Source: a virus. Taken from it: a stretch of 44,463 nucleotides of DNA. Positions 41,515-44,463 of the stretch are shown piece after piece. The stretch's first letter is position 1. Each line of letters starts with the position of its first letter. A program made the position numbers and the translations under genes. The DNA is taken from positions 1 to 44,463 of the IMG/VR virus record IMGVR_UViG_3300010334_000006; one strand, given 5' to 3'. A model generated the notes under the pieces. That model was not told where the DNA came from. It was given only the letters and a program-made list of their open reading frames with translations, and did not search any database.

Positions 41515-43206
41515 ATGAAGCTCCAGACCTATGGGCTGGACTTGAGTGCATTTCCAAAAGCAACGCAACTAGAGGTTGAGTTGCTGATGGTGAAAGATCC
41601 AGATCCAAGTCGGTTCAGCGGCTTGAGTCGGGGTCAGCATATCAAGCACGTTATGGGTATGCTCTGGCCTGATGTGATGAGCAGGTGGAATGATTGGAAT
41701 GAACTGGCGTTGTGGGCATGGACGAACTACGACGAGATTGGAGTGACTGGCTGTGCGGCGGCAGGAAAGACATTCACCTTCACCTTGCTCTCGCTTGTGG
41801 AGTTTCTGGCTTGCCCTATGGGGACTCGCATAGCTCTCACCTCTACGACTGTCCCATCCTTGCGTGGACGTATCTGGGCTGAAATGATGAAGTTCGTGCG
41901 TCCTGTATATCCCTTGTTTGGGTTGAATGTGGTAGACTCCCAGACCAAGATCCAGTTCCAAAAAGGAGACGATAGGGCGGCTATCATTGCCCTAGCGGTC
42001 GATAGTGGGGCGATTGAGCAAGCTGTGGGTAAGTTGCAGGGCGTTCACATACCAAGGGTAGTGATCGTCGCTGACGAGGCGGCGCAGACCAATCCAGCTA
42101 TCTTCTCCGCTCGTGCAAACCTTGCAGTAGGTACAGACTTTTATCGCTTCATTGCTATTGCCAACGCATCCTCGCAGTTCGATCCTCATGGCCTATTCTG
42201 CGAACCTAAGATGGGATGGGGATCTATCCAAGATGATGACGAGTTCTGGGAAACCAAGACAGGAGTGTGCGTACGATTCGACGGACTCAAATCGCCGAAT
42301 GTGAAGGCAGGGAGGCTCTTGTATCCATACCTTTTTGGTCAGGACAATATTGACACGATCAAAAAGAACTTTGGAGAAGGATCGCTGGAATGGAATAGCT
42401 ATGTGAGGGGAATGTGGAGCAAGAGCGGAGCTAGGAACACGATCCTAGACCAAGCTATGATCAACGAGGGTCGAGCTAGGGAGAGCGTCACTTGGGCAGG
42501 AGGAGGCATCAAGACGATTGCGGCTCTTGACCCTGCATTCACGACTGATGGCGATGATTGTATCTTGCGCTTTGCAAAGGTGGGGAAAGCAGTTGATGGC
42601 GATCTCATCATTGAATGTTGCTTTTTTGTTCGTCCGGCGCCCACCGAGAATGAGAACTACCCGTTGTTCTACCAAGTGGCAGACCAGACGATTGCAGAGT
42701 TGACTCGTCGAGGAATCCAGCCAGAGGACTTCGCCATTGATGCTACTGGTGCAGGGGCAGGAATAGCTGACATCATCTCACAACGCTGGCAGACAGGGTT
42801 TGTAAGGGTGTCATTCGGAGGAGGGGCTACAGAGCATCCTATCAGCATTGAAGATGATCGTCCTGCAAAGCAAGTCTACGCAAACCGAGTCTCGCAACTA
42901 TGGGGGCAGATCCGCACGATCATCATGGCGGGAAGAATGCGTGGGCTAGATGACCAGACTAGCCGAGAGCTATGCGCCCGTATCTACACGCTCAAGAACG
43001 AGAAGATGCTCCTGGAAAGCAAGAAGGATTTGAAGAAGCGCACCAAGGGGAACTCCCCTGACAGGGCTGATGCTCTGGCGTTGCTGGTAGAAGTCATGGT
43101 CACAAACTGGGGGCTTGGCAACAGCGTGGGGAGCCTCGCAGACTCCGATGAAGATTGGGATTCTTTCGTCTCACAGAACACGCTAGAAGCAGATTACGAA
43201 GGCTGA
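41515..43206 (+). CDS. terL: Large terminase subunit (TerL)
   Basis: 563 residues. ATPase: Walker A GCAAAGKT at G79-T86, Walker B VVIVADEA with D187-E188. Nuclease: D339 in ALDPAF, D409 in AIDATGAG, and SPDRADAL with D516 and D519. All expected motor and RNase H-fold nuclease motifs are present in order. It drives ATP-dependent packaging into the portal and cuts the concatemer. Starts one base after the scaffold stop, without a Shine-Dalgarno. Confidence 0.93.
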   Translation: MKLQTYGLDLSAFPKATQLEVELLMVKDPDPSRFSGLSRGQHIKHVMGMLWPDVMSRWNDWNELALWAWTNYDEIGVTGCAAAGKTFTFTLLSLVEFLACPMGTRIALTSTTVPSLRGRIWAEMMKFVRPVYPLFGLNVVDSQTKIQFQKGDDRAAIIALAVDSGAIEQAVGKLQGVHIPRVVIVADEAAQTNPAIFSARANLAVGTDFYRFIAIANASSQFDPHGLFCEPKMGWGSIQDDDEFWETKTGVCVRFDGLKSPNVKAGRLLYPYLFGQDNIDTIKKNFGEGSLEWNSYVRGMWSKSGARNTILDQAMINEGRARESVTWAGGGIKTIAALDPAFTTDGDDCILRFAKVGKAVDGDLIIECCFFVRPAPTENENYPLFYQVADQTIAELTRRGIQPEDFAIDATGAGAGIADIISQRWQTGFVRVSFGGGATEHPISIEDDRPAKQVYANRVSQLWGQIRTIIMAGRMRGLDDQTSRELCARIYTLKNEKMLLESKKDLKKRTKGNSPDRADALALLVEVMVTNWGLGNSVGSLADSDEDWDSFVSQNTLEADYEG

Positions 43207-43227
43207 AAATCTTTTGAAAAAAGATTT
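43207..43227 (+). promoter_or_regulatory. Inverted repeat after TerL stop
   Basis: AAATCTTTT (43207-43215) and AAAAGATTT (43219-43227) form a perfect 9-bp inverted repeat immediately after the TerL stop codon and overlapping the -35 box at 43226. Operator or weak terminator. Confidence 0.5.
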
Positions 43228-43253
43228 GACCCGTGATGCCGACATGGTATGAG
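43226..43253 (+). promoter_or_regulatory. Candidate promoter for the early block
   Basis: TTGACC (43226-43231), 16-base spacer, TATGAG (43248-43253). It leads into 43296 and across the joined ends to the nuclease and helicase genes. A small GAGGC/GCCTC hairpin lies at 43267-43280. Confidence 0.45.
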
Positions 43254-43295
43254 TAGGGTCGAACCAGAGGCAATGGCCTCGCAACCCACATAAAA

Positions 43296-43613
43296 ATGAA
43301 AAAAGTAAAAACAAGTCATCTCACCGATGACGAAATCTGGGAGAACTATATTCTTCCCGATGTCAAGCAAGTGATTGGAGTGTACCGCAAACTGCTTGAG
43401 TCTATAGACGAATTAGCAGATAGAGTCGGATGGTATCCGAATGTGATTGAGGGTAAGGTGTTCCCTAAAAATGCTCCACAGCGCAGGGAGATAGATCGCA
43501 TCATGTGGAATATTGAAAGCGATAGAAAGGGAATGATTGATACCATGAGGAGAAACTGGCTCATTCAAGATTTAGGACTGACCGCAGAGCAACTTGCTTT
43601 GCTAGAATCATAA
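43296..43613 (+). CDS. Hypothetical protein (105 aa)
   Basis: Not recognised. 105 residues, helical, with LTDDEIWENYILPDVKQVIG near the start and a stretch of charged helices. First gene after the promoter at 43226, so probably early. Leader cacataaaaATG. Confidence 0.55.
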   Translation: MKKVKTSHLTDDEIWENYILPDVKQVIGVYRKLLESIDELADRVGWYPNVIEGKVFPKNAPQRREIDRIMWNIESDRKGMIDTMRRNWLIQDLGLTAEQLALLES

Positions 43614-43629
43614 TCAACCACAAAAAACA

Positions 43630-43827
43630 ATGAGAAGACCGAAGCCATTCGGACAAACGCATTCATGTGAATGCGGCAAGGACACGGAGATAATCGTGTA
43701 TCCATACATCCCAGCCATCACCTCGCATCAATACGAGGACAACGAGGAAGCAGAAGGAGGCTACTGCGATCCAGAGGAATGCCCAGAGTGCGGATGTGGA
43801 ATTGATTACGAGGACTACGCAGAATGA
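43630..43827 (+). CDS. Small cysteine-rich acidic protein (65 aa)
   Basis: 65 residues. Cysteine pairs CECG near the start and CPECGCG near the end suggest a small zinc-binding fold; the C-terminal half is strongly acidic (EDNEEAEGG, DYEDYAE). ATGA overlap with the Mom-like gene at 43824. Function unknown. Confidence 0.55.
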   Translation: MRRPKPFGQTHSCECGKDTEIIVYPYIPAITSHQYEDNEEAEGGYCDPEECPECGCGIDYEDYAE

Positions 43828-44463
43828 ACTGGTCTGTGCATCAGATCACTTTTCGGGATGCAGAGCCTTGGCTTTTGAAAAAGCATTACGCCAAAAGGAT
43901 ACCTCCAGTATCTTATGCCTTTGGCGCATTCGTTGATAAATCCTTGATCGGAATAGTGACATATGGAACTCCCGTTTCATCCTCTCTTCGGGAGGGTGTT
44001 TGCGGAAAGGAATATGCTGATTATGTGATTGAGCTTAATCGCCTGTGTTGTGAAAGTACTAAAAACCTAGCTGGTTTTTTAATTTCTAATTCATTAAAAC
44101 TAATACCAAGGCCAAAGATTGTTGTTAGTTTTGCTGATACTGCACAGGGCCATGTTGGATATGTTTATCAAGCAACTAATTTTGTTTACACAGGATTGAG
44201 TGCAAAGAGAACAGATTGGAAGATCAAGGGTGAAGAACATCTTCATGGAGCTACCATAGCAGACAAATTCAGGGGAGTTGAAAACAGGGCGCAAGCTCTC
44301 CGCGATAAATACGGGGATGACTTTTATTTGGAAGATCGTCCGAGAAAGCACAGATACATTTATTTTATTGGAACAAAAAAAGATAAGAAAAAAATGAAAC
44401 AATCCCTCAAATATCAGATTGAAGAATACCCGAAAGGAGACTCTCAAAGATATAATGCGAGCG
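43824..44463 (+). CDS. Mom-like DNA (adenine) modification protein, crosses genome ends
   Basis: Full gene runs 43824-44463 and continues at 108-142 (after the overlap) to give 224 residues. Motifs: HYAKR (H21-Y22), ELNRL (70-74), SFAD (102-105), GHVGYVYQATN (109-119), then a C-terminal RYIYFIG and EEYPKG. These match phage Mu Mom-type enzymes by memory of the family; Mom adds a carbamoylmethyl group to adenine and blocks restriction. It is a full-length relative of 857-1489 but with normal base composition in its first half. ATGA overlap with the Cys-rich gene. The target base is inferred. Confidence 0.65.
   Translation, partial: MNWSVHQITFRDAEPWLLKKHYAKRIPPVSYAFGAFVDKSLIGIVTYGTPVSSSLREGVCGKEYADYVIELNRLCCESTKNLAGFLISNSLKLIPRPKIVVSFADTAQGHVGYVYQATNFVYTGLSAKRTDWKIKGEEHLHGATIADKFRGVENRAQALRDKYGDDFYLEDRPRKHRYIYFIGTKKDKKKMKQSLKYQIEEYPKGDSQRYNAS
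44357..44463. repeat. Terminal direct repeat, right copy
   Basis: Identical to bases 1-107; see the left copy. It lies within the Mom-like coding frame. Confidence 0.95.

Noticed and set aside
43240-43290. GGTTCGA-like segment on the minus strand suggesting a tRNA T-arm
   Set aside because: The flanking bases do not pair as a T-stem, and no D-arm or anticodon arm can be drawn.

Overview
The window is an essentially complete genome of a tailed double-stranded DNA phage with a short-tail (podovirus-like) gene set. The last 107 bases repeat the first 107 exactly, and one gene is whole only when the two ends are joined, so the molecule is circular or circularly permuted with a unique length of about 44,356 bp. 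I see no integrase, repressor, DNA polymerase, RNA polymerase or tRNA, which fits a virulent phage that borrows host polymerases. The host cannot be named. Many genes behind an intergenic gap start from A-rich leaders (aaaacaATG, aacaacATG, taatATG) without a Shine-Dalgarno, while several starts buried in an upstream gene carry GGAGG. Promoter candidates look sigma-70-like.

Layout. (1) 43,296 through the junction to 5,782, plus strand: two small genes; a Mom-like DNA-modification gene spanning the junction; a RecB/Cas4-type nuclease; a second, AT-rich Mom-like gene; a DnaB-type helicase; three small basic or OB-like proteins; a strong terminator at 3,477; then ten small genes, including membrane proteins and a helix-turn-helix protein. 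(2) 5,872-7,303, minus strand: six small unknown genes with repeated C/G-rich leader modules. (3) 7,304-9,176: mostly non-coding, with palindromes, a small-terminase-like gene at 7,821 and a minus-strand gene at 8,628. (4) 9,177-29,635, plus strand: virion and decoration block with a glycosyltransferase, a head-tail adaptor candidate, internal virion proteins including one of 1866 residues, a repeat-containing structural protein, two more glycosyltransferases around a DUF559-like nuclease, the major capsid protein with its own terminator, a collagen-like fibre and a lectin-fold spike. (5) 29,682-32,454: lysis block with holin-like membrane proteins, a lipoprotein and a GH108 lysozyme. (6) 32,576-35,517: ERF annealing protein, metallophosphoesterase, HExxH protein and small coupled genes. 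(7) 35,514-43,206: Cys-rich protein, portal, ATP-grasp ligase, scaffold-like protein and large terminase.

How the genes work together. The RecB-like nuclease, DnaB helicase and ERF annealing protein form a recombination-replication set built around host polymerases. Two Mom-like proteins would mask the genome from restriction. Portal, scaffold, capsid and terminase build and fill the head, and the giant coiled-coil protein is probably ejected with the DNA.

The most unusual feature is a pair of small lysine-rich genes (13,081-13,248 and 13,291-13,389) nested in the +1 frame of the 1866-residue gene. Each has a perfect GGAGG exactly 8 nt before its start, and each Shine-Dalgarno is built from the 'QGG' codons of a repeated DIFDQ-type motif of the host protein. 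This looks like overprinting of small virion-type genes.
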